Assembly: GCA_937931165.1 (NCBI GenBank) | Contig: CALHCI010000030.1 | Coordinates: 1 to 55,854 of the forward strand | DNA from: an uncultured Granulosicoccaceae bacterium | GTDB taxonomy: Bacteria; Pseudomonadota; Gammaproteobacteria; Granulosicoccales; Granulosicoccaceae | Direction: 5' to 3' | DNA: 55,854 nt | Shown: positions 1 to 10,291 of the stretch, one piece after another | How positions within the stretch are numbered: the stretch's first letter is position 1 | Layout: each line of letters opens with the position of its first letter | Position numbers and translations under genes: made by a program | The notes under the pieces: model-generated | The model's database searches: none | What the model was told of the DNA's origin: nothing | What the model saw: only the letters and a program-made list of their open reading frames with translations

Positions 1-101
1 ACTAAAACGTCGATCAAACCAACACGGCGCGTTCTGTCGGGGTCCGGATACACGTGAGATTTTATTGCTTATTTAAGGAGTGATTTTTCGGTTGATAAGG
101 C

Positions 102-126
102 GGCGGGTCGCATAAAACGACCCGCC
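102..126 (-). terminator. Perfect 9-bp hairpin downstream of the ABC transporter genes
   Basis: GGCGGGTCG (102-110) and CGACCCGCC (118-126) are exact inverted repeats separated by a 7-nt loop. The hairpin starts 22 nt past the stop codon of the minus-strand binding-protein gene, where a terminator is expected. On the minus strand no T-run follows, so it may be an RNA 3'-end stabiliser or a Rho-assisted site. Bases 1-101 hold nothing else I can support. Confidence 0.5.
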
Positions 127-148
127 CCTCGCAGACTATTCGGGCGAC

Positions 149-955
149 TTATTCGGCAATCTGGTCTGCCCAGTCTCTGCCGCCAAACCAGTACTGGTGA
201 CGCTCGTCCAGAAAGCCGTTTTTGGTGTTTTCCATAATCCAGTTACTGAAATACTCCAGTGAGTCCGGATCGTCTTTGCGTAACGCAAATGCCTCATTAC
301 CTGGATCAATCTTTTCATCGGTAGGTGAAAAAACAATCTCAGGGTTGTCAAAAATTGTGTGAGCCGGGAGTGGCTGTGACGAGATCATTGCGTGAGCATT
401 GCCGTTAAGTACTTCTTGTAGTGTCTGTCCCTGATCATCAAACTGTCTGAGTTGTGCTTTGGGGAACTCGGTTTGTATGTAGTTGCAGGGTGTGGCGCCA
501 CGGCGGCATACAAAGGTGACATCAGTGCTGTTGTAACCGTCAGGCCAGGCAAGAGATTCAGCAACCTTTTTGTTGGCCATGACACCCAGTGAAGAGTGAG
601 CATAAGGCTCAGTGAAATCTACTGTTTTGGCGCGTTCTTCAGTAATTGACATGCCACCTATGATGACATCGAACTTACCTGCCAGCAGGGCCGGGATAAT
701 ACCGTCCCATGCGGTGGGTACAAATTCGATATCGACTTCCATATCACTGGCGAGCTTCTTTGCTACATCAATTTCAAAACCGATCAGTTCGCCCTTTTTG
801 TCACGCATTGCCCATGGGACGAAGGTAGACATTCCAACGCGCATGCTGCCACGTTTCTGAATAGCATCTACGGCGGGCTCGGCGGCCATGGCGGGCGCGA
901 TTGCTGTTACAGCAGTCGCTACAATCCCGGTGATAAATTTCCCGAATATATTCAT
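149..955 (-). CDS. Amino-acid ABC transporter substrate-binding protein (SBP_bac_3 family)
   Basis: This 268-aa periplasmic protein should capture a polar amino acid and deliver it to an inner-membrane permease. Residues 1-25 form a signal peptide (basic MNIFGK, hydrophobic core, AMA-AEPA cleavage site). The mature part has family features: RVGMSTFVPWAMRDKKGELIGFEID near the N terminus, then the FDVIIGGMSITEERAKTVDFTEPY block that precedes the lobe hinge. The length is usual for the family. The start is supported by a GAGGAA ribosome site six bases upstream. The permease gene lies 84 bp upstream on the same strand, so the two probably form one operon. Which amino acid is bound cannot be told from sequence alone. 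A pair of cysteines (VCRRGATPC) may form a disulfide. Confidence 0.93.
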   Translation of the reverse strand: MNIFGKFITGIVATAVTAIAPAMAAEPAVDAIQKRGSMRVGMSTFVPWAMRDKKGELIGFEIDVAKKLASDMEVDIEFVPTAWDGIIPALLAGKFDVIIGGMSITEERAKTVDFTEPYAHSSLGVMANKKVAESLAWPDGYNSTDVTFVCRRGATPCNYIQTEFPKAQLRQFDDQGQTLQEVLNGNAHAMISSQPLPAHTIFDNPEIVFSPTDEKIDPGNEAFALRKDDPDSLEYFSNWIMENTKNGFLDERHQYWFGGRDWADQIAE

Positions 956-1039
956 GGTAATTCCTCAAGATTTAAAAAAAACGGTACAGTGGAACAGTGA
1001 ATTACAAGGCGCGTTGATGCGATGCAATGGGTCAATGTA

Positions 1040-1897
1040 CTATTCCTTGATTCGTCCACGCCGCACACGCGTTTCCAGCCAGGCGGCAAAAGCAGACAAA
1101 CTGATAGTCATCGTAAGGTAGACGGCTGCAACAGTAAACCAGATTTCGAAACTCATGAAGGTATCCGCAATGGCGTTACGGCCTTCGTTTGTTAGATCAA
1201 ACACGGCGATTGTCGAAACAATCGCGGAATTTTTTAACAGATTAACCACGGCTGATGTCAGCGGTGGCAGCATAATGGGTACAGCCTGCGGCAACACTAC
1301 CAGCGCGTAGACCTTCCATTGTTTAAGGCCCAGTGAAGAAGCGCCTTCCCATTGACCTTTGGGAACAGACAGAATGCCACCCCGTATGATTTCGGATATA
1401 AATGATGCTTCAAAGAATGCCAGGCATAGTACGCCTGTCCAGAACCGGTTAATGCCAAGTATTGGTGACAGGATGAAGTAAAAAAGATACATCTGTACCA
1501 GCAGTGGTGTATTGCGAACCACCTCGAGATAGATGGTCGATACCAGATGCCCGGAGTACGAACGCGAAAGTCTGAGCAGTGCCGTAAGCAATCCAATCAA
1601 CAGGGCGAATAGCGTGGCCCACAGGGTGATCTCTATGGTGACGCCTAAACCGCGCACCAGTGTGCCCCAGATTAGCTCACCATCAATAACACGATAAATA
1701 TACTTTGGCACCCGATGCCATTGCCACGTGTAGCCCATGGCCGTCGCACCGTTGTATACAAGCCACAGAATAAGCCCCATGCCGAGCAGAAACAGAATGA
1801 CATCGGTGGCGTTTCTGGTTTGTTGTTGTCTAACTGCACGTAGATCAACCGGCGGGGCATCACCCGGGTGCTGGTGCTGTGCAGTTAAGTCTGGCAC
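1040..1897 (-). CDS. Amino-acid ABC transporter permease (HisM/GlnP type)
   Basis: This 285-aa inner-membrane permease has a cytoplasmic N terminus of about 30 residues, then several hydrophobic segments. It carries the ABC-permease EAA loop near residues 185-205 (EGASSLGLKQWKVYALVVLPQ), where the ATPase docks. The segment GLGVTIEITLWATLFALLIG is typical of the His/Glu/Gln permease family. The start is GTG with no strong ribosome site, so it could lie slightly further in. It is followed by the binding-protein gene. No ATP-binding subunit is encoded next to it, and neither neighbour is a second permease, so it probably works as a homodimer with an ATPase encoded elsewhere. Confidence 0.92.
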   Translation of the reverse strand: MPDLTAQHQHPGDAPPVDLRAVRQQQTRNATDVILFLLGMGLILWLVYNGATAMGYTWQWHRVPKYIYRVIDGELIWGTLVRGLGVTIEITLWATLFALLIGLLTALLRLSRSYSGHLVSTIYLEVVRNTPLLVQMYLFYFILSPILGINRFWTGVLCLAFFEASFISEIIRGGILSVPKGQWEGASSLGLKQWKVYALVVLPQAVPIMLPPLTSAVVNLLKNSAIVSTIAVFDLTNEGRNAIADTFMSFEIWFTVAAVYLTMTISLSAFAAWLETRVRRGRIKE

Positions 1898-1967
1898 TCG
1901 ATTGTGTTATCCGTAAAAGCCCGTCAGTGGTAACGATATCATAAACAATCCGGGGTAGCCTGTGACA

Positions 1968-4900
1968 TCAAGTGTTCTGTTGTTGATTTTGCCAGTGCCG
2001 GTACCAAACTTCGCCGGTGTCATCCATTAACGTTTGTGCTTCTTGTTGCAAGCGCTTTGCGATAGCGTTTTTTGGTGTGTCTGTCAGTGTCTCTGCAACA
2101 ATCGACTTAAAGTAGGGGATTTCGATCTCATCTGCTCTCCAGAAGTCCAGTGCCTGCAGGAGTTTGTCGAGCGCCTCAGTGGATTTGTCAGTCTGACATT
2201 GTTGCCATTGATCAAAAAACTCGGCTACCGCATGCCAGACCGGAAACCCCTTTTCGATCGAGTATATTTTTAATTCATTGGTGAGTTGCGCCAATGCGAC
2301 CGTGTCTCGTCCAAACTGGTGCAGATAACAGGCATTAGTCATTGCCAGTGCACGGTTGTAAGTGGATACGGCTTCGGACTCTTCTATTGCCCGCTGAGAC
2401 AGTGCCAGCGCTTCCTGTGGGTTGCCGGTCAGGTACAGTGTCCATGAAAGATAACACTGGCTCAGCACCGGGAATTGAATATCAAATTTGTTATCAATGG
2501 CGTTGACAGATTGCAGTGCCAGTTCAAATTCCTGCTTTGCTGAGGCGAAATTACCTGTTGCAAAATCACACATGCCAATTGCCTGATGGCCTGCCACAAT
2601 ACCGGTTTGGTTATCTTCGACTTTGGCGCGAGACAGCAGAGCCTCGGCAACACTGCGTGCCAGTTTGAGTTTTGCCGAGGTAAAGTAAGCGGTAAATTCA
2701 CCGTAGGATGCACGCACATATAAGTCCGTGTCGTTAAACTTTGCGCACAGCTTAGTGGCTTTACTAAATGCTGATATTGTGTCTGAGGCGCTGCTGCCAC
2801 TTGCCGCTCTTAGCGCATCGCCGAGCTCAAGCAGCAGGGTTAGTTCAAGTTGTTCATTGCGTTGAGGGCTTTCAATGTCGGACAGTTCAGCAAGTGCGTT
2901 GTTGTAGCGCTTTACTGCTTCTCCATTGGCCCAGATCGATGTCGCATAGCGCGCTGCCTTGTGCCAGTACTCAACGGCTTTGTGGTGATTTCCGGCTTTG
3001 CTCCAGTGATAGGCTAATTGCTCATCGGATGGTGTGTGGTGATTTTCAGCTTCCAATGTCTCTGCAATTTTTGCATGCAGGACGCGGCGGTTTTTCTTGA
3101 GCAGACTTTGATAAGCCGCATCCTGAATTAGGGCGTGGCGAAACGTATACACTGATGTTGGCAGAACGCCCGACTCAAACACCACCTCTGACTCGACCAC
3201 TGCATCGATGGCTTTTTGGAGTTCTGCGTCTTCCTGTGAAGTAACTGAGGCTAGTATCTGAAACGCAAAGTCCCGACCAATGGCAGCACCAATTTGCAGT
3301 ATATTCCTGATTGACGGGTTTTGATCTATTCGCGACATTAACAGATCGTGCAATGTTTCCGGTATCTGAAAAGCTGCATTCGATGATCCGGGATTACTCT
3401 GGTTTATGACACCGGATTCAATAATTGACTTGGTAAGCTCTTCAACAAACAACGGCACGCCATCTGTTTTTTCTAAAATTGTGTCTATTACGTGCGTAGG
3501 CATAGCAACCGGGCTTGCGACTTTTTCGATAATTGCTATACCCTGCGCTCGTTGCATTCGGTTTAGGGTCATCGGTGTGGCAAGGCACCTGTGGTTTTTC
3601 CACGGTGTATTAAATTCCGGACGTGCGGTGATGATTAGCAATACCGGGTAGTCATGCAGTCTGTTGATCAGTTGCGTAAAGAGCTCAATCGATGTGGCAT
3701 CAAGCCAGTGCGCATCTTCGATGATGATCACTGTTGCTGCTTCTTTAGCGCGTGACAATAGATTTTCTACCCAGGCGCTGAATGCGTGTTGCCTTAGAGT
3801 TTGTGGCAGTACGTTTTTAAATTGATCAGCATTGATTGCCGGCAGTCCGAGTTGTTGTCCAAAGTAATGAATCGCTTCATTCTGATGTACCGAAGCTTCA
3901 TTAAAGAACAAAGTCAGAGCATCATTCGTGAACAGCGTGCTGTTGCTTACGTTTGCTGTATTTTGTAATTGTTGTAACACCGGCTGTAGTACTGAACCCG
4001 TGTGGTAGGGAGAGCACTGGAACAACACACTGTTTGCATCGGTTATATTGCTTTGGGCCAGAAAGGACTCGATCAGGTGTGATTTACCAATACCTGCTTC
4101 GCCTTTGACTTCAACTATATGACCTTCCGCATGCTGCACAGACTGCCACCGTGTAATCAACACTTGCAGTTCTTCATCACGGCCGATAAGTGTTGCTGCG
4201 CCATCCGGACGTGTGGCTCGGAAACGACTGGTTTGTTGTTGCTCACCGGCGACTCGCCATATTTGCACCGGTTCTGCGATGCCTTTGATCAAATGAGCGC
4301 CATGATCAGAGAATTGGAATGCGTATTGGCACAGCTTTCTGGTGGTTGGTGAAACAGTCACGGTGTTGAGTGGTGCAAGACTTTGAATGCGAGCCGCCAG
4401 GTTTGCTGCATCGCCAACCACAGCATTCTCTGTCGATGCGCCGGATCCGATAATGTCACCTACAACAACATGACCGGTGGCGACACCAATGCGAACGCGG
4501 ATGTCTATCTGATAGCGAGCCTGGTAATCGGCATCGAGGGTTTTGGTCTGTTCTATAATGTGAAGACCGGCACGAATGGCTCGCTCGGCATCCTGTTCGT
4601 GCGCCTGCGGGTACCCGAAGTACACGAGAATGCCGTCACCCAGATATCGGGCTACATAGCCGCCATAGCGATTGACTGCCGTGACACACATTTCCTGATA
4701 ATCCCGTAGCAGGTCCTGCATGTTTTCAGCGCCAATGTTGCGACCAATCGCAGTCGAGTCGACCAGATCGCAGAACATCAGGGTGAGCAGTCGCCTTTCA
4801 GAATGGATTTCGGGTAGTGGTGGACTGTCGGAAGTTGGCGCGGTGTCGACTAGACCCTCAGGTGAGTCGCCAATGGCTTTAAAAAATCGTTTACGATGAC

Positions 4901-5099
4901 CAAGCGATAAGCCCAGCTCTCGAAGGTCGTTTTGATCAAGGTCGGGCAGCAGGTCGAGCGTAAGATCGTTTTCGTTGAATACGTCAATGTACTTTTCCAG
5001 TCCGTGGTGTGAAAGCCACGAGGCCAGCGCTTCCATAGGGTTGGCATTCCTTGTTGAGCGGTGTGCCGGTTTTACCGGCAATGGTGAGTAGCTTTCCAT
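1968..5099 (-). CDS. SAM domain-class III adenylate/guanylate cyclase-AAA ATPase-TPR protein
   Basis: This 1043-aa multidomain signalling protein shows, in order: a SAM-like domain at about 22-77; a class III nucleotide cyclase domain at about 100-285, with metal-binding aspartates D111 (FCDLVDST) and D155 (LGDG); an ATPase module with Walker A GEAGIGKS at 334-341 and a Walker B stretch ending IIIEDAH; and a long helical C-terminal half resembling TPR repeats. Known relatives make cAMP (or cGMP) from the nucleotide triphosphate and use the ATPase/TPR part for regulation or partner binding. There are no membrane segments, so it should be cytoplasmic. An internal Met at residue 22 just before the SAM domain is an alternative start. 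It lies 70 bp upstream of the permease gene. The product nucleotide is not settled by the sequence. Confidence 0.9.
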   Translation of the reverse strand: MESYSPLPVKPAHRSTRNANPMEALASWLSHHGLEKYIDVFNENDLTLDLLPDLDQNDLRELGLSLGHRKRFFKAIGDSPEGLVDTAPTSDSPPLPEIHSERRLLTLMFCDLVDSTAIGRNIGAENMQDLLRDYQEMCVTAVNRYGGYVARYLGDGILVYFGYPQAHEQDAERAIRAGLHIIEQTKTLDADYQARYQIDIRVRIGVATGHVVVGDIIGSGASTENAVVGDAANLAARIQSLAPLNTVTVSPTTRKLCQYAFQFSDHGAHLIKGIAEPVQIWRVAGEQQQTSRFRATRPDGAATLIGRDEELQVLITRWQSVQHAEGHIVEVKGEAGIGKSHLIESFLAQSNITDANSVLFQCSPYHTGSVLQPVLQQLQNTANVSNSTLFTNDALTLFFNEASVHQNEAIHYFGQQLGLPAINADQFKNVLPQTLRQHAFSAWVENLLSRAKEAATVIIIEDAHWLDATSIELFTQLINRLHDYPVLLIITARPEFNTPWKNHRCLATPMTLNRMQRAQGIAIIEKVASPVAMPTHVIDTILEKTDGVPLFVEELTKSIIESGVINQSNPGSSNAAFQIPETLHDLLMSRIDQNPSIRNILQIGAAIGRDFAFQILASVTSQEDAELQKAIDAVVESEVVFESGVLPTSVYTFRHALIQDAAYQSLLKKNRRVLHAKIAETLEAENHHTPSDEQLAYHWSKAGNHHKAVEYWHKAARYATSIWANGEAVKRYNNALAELSDIESPQRNEQLELTLLLELGDALRAASGSSASDTISAFSKATKLCAKFNDTDLYVRASYGEFTAYFTSAKLKLARSVAEALLSRAKVEDNQTGIVAGHQAIGMCDFATGNFASAKQEFELALQSVNAIDNKFDIQFPVLSQCYLSWTLYLTGNPQEALALSQRAIEESEAVSTYNRALAMTNACYLHQFGRDTVALAQLTNELKIYSIEKGFPVWHAVAEFFDQWQQCQTDKSTEALDKLLQALDFWRADEIEIPYFKSIVAETLTDTPKNAIAKRLQQEAQTLMDDTGEVWYRHWQNQQQNT

Positions 5100-5183
5100 G
5101 CTACCCGGGCTGTTAGGGAGTATACCGTGTTCGGCACTTCAATTACCGAGGCAGTAGCGACTTTGATCCGGTGACTCTGTGGA

Positions 5184-5792
5184 TTATGGCGTGGGTTTAT
5201 TAATCTGTGTGCCACCGTTGATCTGCAGTTTTTCGGTTAACGCGCCTAAATCGGTTTTCGGCACCTGCAGTGTCAGGACGACGGCATCGGTGAAGGCTTT
5301 TTCGGAGACGTCGATGCCGGTCGATTGCAACCAGTGTTCAAACGTTGCCAGAGCCTCGTACGGCAATTTAACCAGGATGGTGTCTTTCCTGATAATGAGC
5401 TGTGTTTTGATTTCTTTAAGTGGTTCTGAAACGGAACGGGTGTATGCGCGCACCAGCCCACCGGCACCGAGTTTGATTCCACCAAAGTAACGGGTAACCA
5501 CCACCACAACGTTACCCAGCCCGGAGTGCTGCAGTACGTTTAGCATAGGTTTGCCGGCGGTGCCTTTGGGTTCACCGTCGTCATTTTGGTCTTGCTGGTA
5601 CCGATCATCGGGTGCGCCAGCTACCATCGCCCAGCAGTGATGATTGGCATCGGGGTATCGCTGCCTGATCTCTGCAATAACGGTTTTTGCCTGGGCTTTG
5701 TGTTCAACATAGCTGATGCCGGTGATAAAACGGCTGCGCTTAAATTCGCATTCAAACTGCTGATTGCCGAGTGGTGCCGGGTATTGCTCCAT
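5184..5792 (-). CDS. IMPACT/YigZ family protein
   Basis: This 202-aa protein belongs to the UPF0029/IMPACT family (E. coli YigZ, yeast Yih1). The N-terminal half holds the signature: FITGISYVEHKAQAKTVI, then HHCWAMVAG, NDDGEPKGTAGKPML and VVVVTRYFGGIKLGAGGLVRAY. The C-terminal ~70 residues match the small ferredoxin-like DUF1949 domain. Length is typical. Eukaryotic relatives regulate the eIF2 kinase Gcn2; the bacterial role is unclear and may involve ribosome or RNA binding. It sits 84 bp upstream of the cyclase gene and is divergent from thrS. Confidence 0.93.
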   Translation of the reverse strand: MEQYPAPLGNQQFECEFKRSRFITGISYVEHKAQAKTVIAEIRQRYPDANHHCWAMVAGAPDDRYQQDQNDDGEPKGTAGKPMLNVLQHSGLGNVVVVVTRYFGGIKLGAGGLVRAYTRSVSEPLKEIKTQLIIRKDTILVKLPYEALATFEHWLQSTGIDVSEKAFTDAVVLTLQVPKTDLGALTEKLQINGGTQINKPTP

Positions 5793-5910
5793 TCGTCAAA
5801 GTAACCCCATGGTGGACTGGTAATGCATAATATCAGTGTGCACTGCGTTTGCGGCTCTGTGTGATTGGCGTTTACCTGAGGGCACGGCTATACTCCGGTG
5901 ATAAGGTATA

Positions 5911-5936
5911 CCTCCGCGATTTTCCTCCGCGATTTT
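5911..5936. repeat. 13-bp tandem duplication in the thrS leader
   Basis: CCTCCGCGATTTT occurs twice head to tail (5911-5923 and 5924-5936) in the 223-bp divergent intergenic region between the IMPACT gene and thrS. Nothing else in that gap is firm. I see no clear threonyl-tRNA-like operator by eye. Confidence 0.9.
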
Positions 5937-6015
5937 GGCTCTCCAGATTAACCCGAATTTTTTGATCACTCATGTGGCCTTGCGTATGGGTCACCACTGA
6001 AGGACTACACCCCTC

Positions 6016-7941
6016 ATGCCTACTATTACCCTCCCTGACGGCAGTCAAAGAAGCTTCGAACAACCAGTCAGCATTGCTGATGTGGCAGCGGACATTGGTC
6101 CCGGCCTCGCCAAAGCAACGCTTGCCGGCAAAGTGAATGACACCCTGGTTGATGCCAGTACCGTACTCGACAATGATGCGACGCTTGCCATCGTCACATC
6201 ACGTGACGATGAAGGGTTGCATTTAATCAGACACTCCACCGCGCACTTGATGGCGCAGGCTGTCAAGCAACTGTACCCGGGCGTGCAGGTCACGATTGGT
6301 CCGGTGATTGAAGACGGCTTTTACTACGATTTTGCTTTTGAACGCACGTTTACACCCGATGACCTCACCGCGATCGAAAAACGCATGGCAGAACTTGCCA
6401 AAGAAGCGTTTCCGATTGTTCGCAGTGAGATCGCACGAAACGATGCAGTGAAGTTTTTTACCGATTTGTCTGAAGAATATAAAGCCGAGATCATTCGCGA
6501 TATTCCGGAAGACGAAGTACTTTCTCTGTACGAGCAGGGTGACTTCACTGATTTATGCCGTGGACCGCACGTGCCGCACACCGGGCATCTCGGGCACTTC
6601 AAATTGATGAAAGTTGCCGGTGCTTACTGGCGTGGTGACTCTGATAACGCGATGCTGCAGCGCATCTACGGCACAGCGTGGGCATCGAAAAAAGATTTAA
6701 AGGCGTATCTGCATCGATTGGAAGAAGCGGAAAAACGCGATCATCGCAAAATCGGCAAGCAGCTCGATCTCTTCCATTTGCAGGAAGAAGCACCGGGTAT
6801 GGTGTTCTGGCACGCAGACGGCTGGACTATCTATCAGCAAATTGAACAGTACATGCGGCAGCGCCAGAAGGAAGAGGGCTATAAAGAGATCCGCACCCCG
6901 CAAATAGTCGATATGTCACTGTGGGAAAAGTCCGGTCACGCCGACAAATTTGGCGACGACATGTTTGCGGTGAAGTCGGAAGATCGATCCTATGCAATCA
7001 AACCGATGAACTGCCCGTGTCATGTTCAGGTGTTTAATCAGGGGCTGCGCAGTTATCGTGAGTTGCCACTGAGACTGGCGGAGTTCGGCTCTTGCCATCG
7101 CAATGAACTTTCCGGCGCACTGCACGGCATTATGCGCGTTCGCGGATTTGTGCAGGATGATGGCCATATTTTCTGTGGCGAAGACCAAATCCAGGAAGAA
7201 TGCTCAACCTTCATCGATTTCCTGCACTCAGTTTACGAGGATTTCGGTTTTACTGAAGTGATTTACCGGTTATCTACCCGGCCTGCCAATCGCGTTGGCA
7301 GTGACGAAAGCTGGGATAAGTCCGAAAAAGCGCTGGCAGATGCACTGGATGCGAAAGGGCTGGATTGGAAAGAACTGCCTGGCGAGGGGGCATTTTATGG
7401 TCCCAAGGTTGAGTTTTCTCTGAAAGATTGCATCGGACGAGTGTGGCAATGCGGTACGATTCAGGTAGATTTTTCAATGCCAGGTCGGCTGGATGCGACT
7501 TATGTCGACGCCAAAGGCGAAAGACAGACCCCTGTTATGCTGCACCGAGCTATACTAGGCTCGTTCGAGCGCTTTATCGGGATTTTGCTTGAAGATCATG
7601 AAGGAAAAATGCCTTTGTGGCTGGCGCCGAATCAGGTGCGTATCATGAACATTACGGACAAACAGCAGGATTTTTGCAAAAAACTCGAAAAAACCCTGAC
7701 GGATCAAGGCCTCAGAGCACAATGTGACTTGAGAAACGAGAAGATTGGCCTTAAGATTCGCGAGGCAACGCTGGGACGGGTACCTTATATGCTTGTCATC
7801 GGCGACAAAGAAATCGAATCTGGACAATTTTCGGTGCGCACCCGCGACGCATCTGAAAAAGGCCCCATGGACCTGGACACTCTGTTGTCAGGACTGAAAG
7901 CCGAAATTACATCTCGCGGTCGTAACCCACTGGAGGGCTAA
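6016..7941 (+). CDS. thrS: Threonyl-tRNA synthetase
   Basis: This cytoplasmic enzyme charges tRNA-Thr with threonine. At 641 aa it matches bacterial ThrRS length. The N-terminal TGS domain spans about 1-60. The editing domain carries the H-x3-H pair (H73, H77 in [10 protein letters not shown]). The class II catalytic core follows, with the zinc cysteine in MNCPCH (C333), motif 2 around [22 protein letters not shown], and motif 3 near the [13 protein letters not shown] segment. The C-terminal ~100 residues form the anticodon-binding domain. Start: ATG, with GAAGGA 11 nt upstream. It is the first gene of the translation cluster, and its last codons contain the ribosome site of infC. Confidence 0.98.
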   Translation: MPTITLPDGSQRSFEQPVSIADVAADIGPGLAKATLAGKVNDTLVDASTVLDNDATLAIVTSRDDEGLHLIRHSTAHLMAQAVKQLYPGVQVTIGPVIEDGFYYDFAFERTFTPDDLTAIEKRMAELAKEAFPIVRSEIARNDAVKFFTDLSEEYKAEIIRDIPEDEVLSLYEQGDFTDLCRGPHVPHTGHLGHFKLMKVAGAYWRGDSDNAMLQRIYGTAWASKKDLKAYLHRLEEAEKRDHRKIGKQLDLFHLQEEAPGMVFWHADGWTIYQQIEQYMRQRQKEEGYKEIRTPQIVDMSLWEKSGHADKFGDDMFAVKSEDRSYAIKPMNCPCHVQVFNQGLRSYRELPLRLAEFGSCHRNELSGALHGIMRVRGFVQDDGHIFCGEDQIQEECSTFIDFLHSVYEDFGFTEVIYRLSTRPANRVGSDESWDKSEKALADALDAKGLDWKELPGEGAFYGPKVEFSLKDCIGRVWQCGTIQVDFSMPGRLDATYVDAKGERQTPVMLHRAILGSFERFIGILLEDHEGKMPLWLAPNQVRIMNITDKQQDFCKKLEKTLTDQGLRAQCDLRNEKIGLKIREATLGRVPYMLVIGDKEIESGQFSVRTRDASEKGPMDLDTLLSGLKAEITSRGRNPLEG

Positions 7942-7947
7942 TCCATA
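7932..7947 (+). promoter_or_regulatory. infC ribosome site and AUA start, overlapping the thrS end
   Basis: GGAGGG at 7932-7937 lies inside the last thrS codons. Seven bases later comes ATA at 7945-7947, in frame with the InfC homology. No ATG, GTG or TTG precedes the conserved IF3 N terminus in this frame after the thrS stop. A non-standard start is the known basis of IF3 autoregulation, because IF3 rejects such starts. Confidence 0.8.
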
Positions 7948-8463
7948 GCTGCACCAAAAGCGAATAGGCGGAACCACGAAATCGAGGTCCCGCAAGTCAG
8001 ACTGATACGTCAGGACGGAGAACAGGTCGGTGTTGTCGGCATTGAAGAGGCCATTAAGGCCGCTGAAGAAGCCAGCCTTGACCTTGTCGAGATATCACCC
8101 AACGTTGACCCACCCGTGTGTAAAATCATGGATTACGGGCGGTTTAAATTTGAGCTGAGTAAAAAGAACCATACTGCAAAGAAAAAGCAGAAGCAGGTTC
8201 AGCTTAAAGAAATAAAATTCAGACCGGGTACCGAAGAGGCGGATTATCAGGTTAAACTACGCAATCTGGTGAAGTTTCTGGAAAACGGAGACAAAACCAA
8301 AATTACCCTGCGTTTCAGAGGCAGAGAGATGGCACATCGCGATCTTGGACTTAAGCTTCTGCAGCGTGTGGAGAAAGACCTTGAAGAGCTGGCTGCTGTT
8401 GAACAGTTTCCAAAACTTGAAGGCAGACAAATGGTGATGGTGCTCGCACCCAGAAAGACTTAA
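7945..8463 (+). CDS. infC: Translation initiation factor IF-3 (AUA start)
   Basis: IF-3 binds the 30S subunit, keeps it apart from 50S and checks start-codon pairing. Reading from ATA gives 172 aa beginning M(I)[20 protein letters not shown], then the family block [23 protein letters not shown] and the C-terminal domain ([45 protein letters not shown]). The first in-frame ATG (8116) would remove the N-terminal domain and cannot be the true start. E. coli infC uses AUU; AUA is rarer. The gene starts 3 nt after the thrS stop and precedes rpmI and rplT. Confidence 0.93.
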   Translation: MAAPKANRRNHEIEVPQVRLIRQDGEQVGVVGIEEAIKAAEEASLDLVEISPNVDPPVCKIMDYGRFKFELSKKNHTAKKKQKQVQLKEIKFRPGTEEADYQVKLRNLVKFLENGDKTKITLRFRGREMAHRDLGLKLLQRVEKDLEELAAVEQFPKLEGRQMVMVLAPRKT

Positions 8464-8585
8464 AAATAGCTCAGCAGGCTGTTTTTGCCTGACTGACTAA
8501 TCACCATGACCCGCGCCGCAGTACAACTCCGACTCGGCCGGGCATTACTTATTATTTTCAAATTAAAATTGAACGGGAGTTCACT

Positions 8586-8783
8586 GTGCCAAAAATGAAG
8601 AGCAACAGCGGCGCTGCAAAGCGCTTTAAAAAGACGGGCGGGGGCGGCTTCAAGCGCAAGCAAAGCCATCTGCGCCATATCCTCACCAAGAAAAGCACCA
8701 AGCGCAAGCGTCACCTGCGTAACAAATGCCAGCTGCACGAAGCCGACAAAGGCCTCGTGACGCAAATGTTGCCGTACGCCTAA
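8586..8783 (+). CDS. rpmI: 50S ribosomal protein L35
   Basis: This 65-aa, highly basic protein has the L35 signature: [24 protein letters not shown] at the N terminus and RKRHLRNK in the middle. It belongs to the large ribosomal subunit. Start: GTG at 8586 with GGGAG seven bases upstream; the alternative ATG three codons later would lose the conserved MPK start. The 122-nt gap after infC is AT-rich near its end and holds a small hairpin (CAGGC 8475-8479 with GCCTG 8487-8491). In E. coli this part of the transcript carries the L20 repressor site, but I cannot show that site here. Confidence 0.97.
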   Translation: MPKMKSNSGAAKRFKKTGGGGFKRKQSHLRHILTKKSTKRKRHLRNKCQLHEADKGLVTQMLPYA

Positions 8784-8795
8784 GGGAGCGCTGAG

Positions 8796-10279
<1,484 letters not shown>

Positions 10280-10291
10280 GAGGGGTAATCG

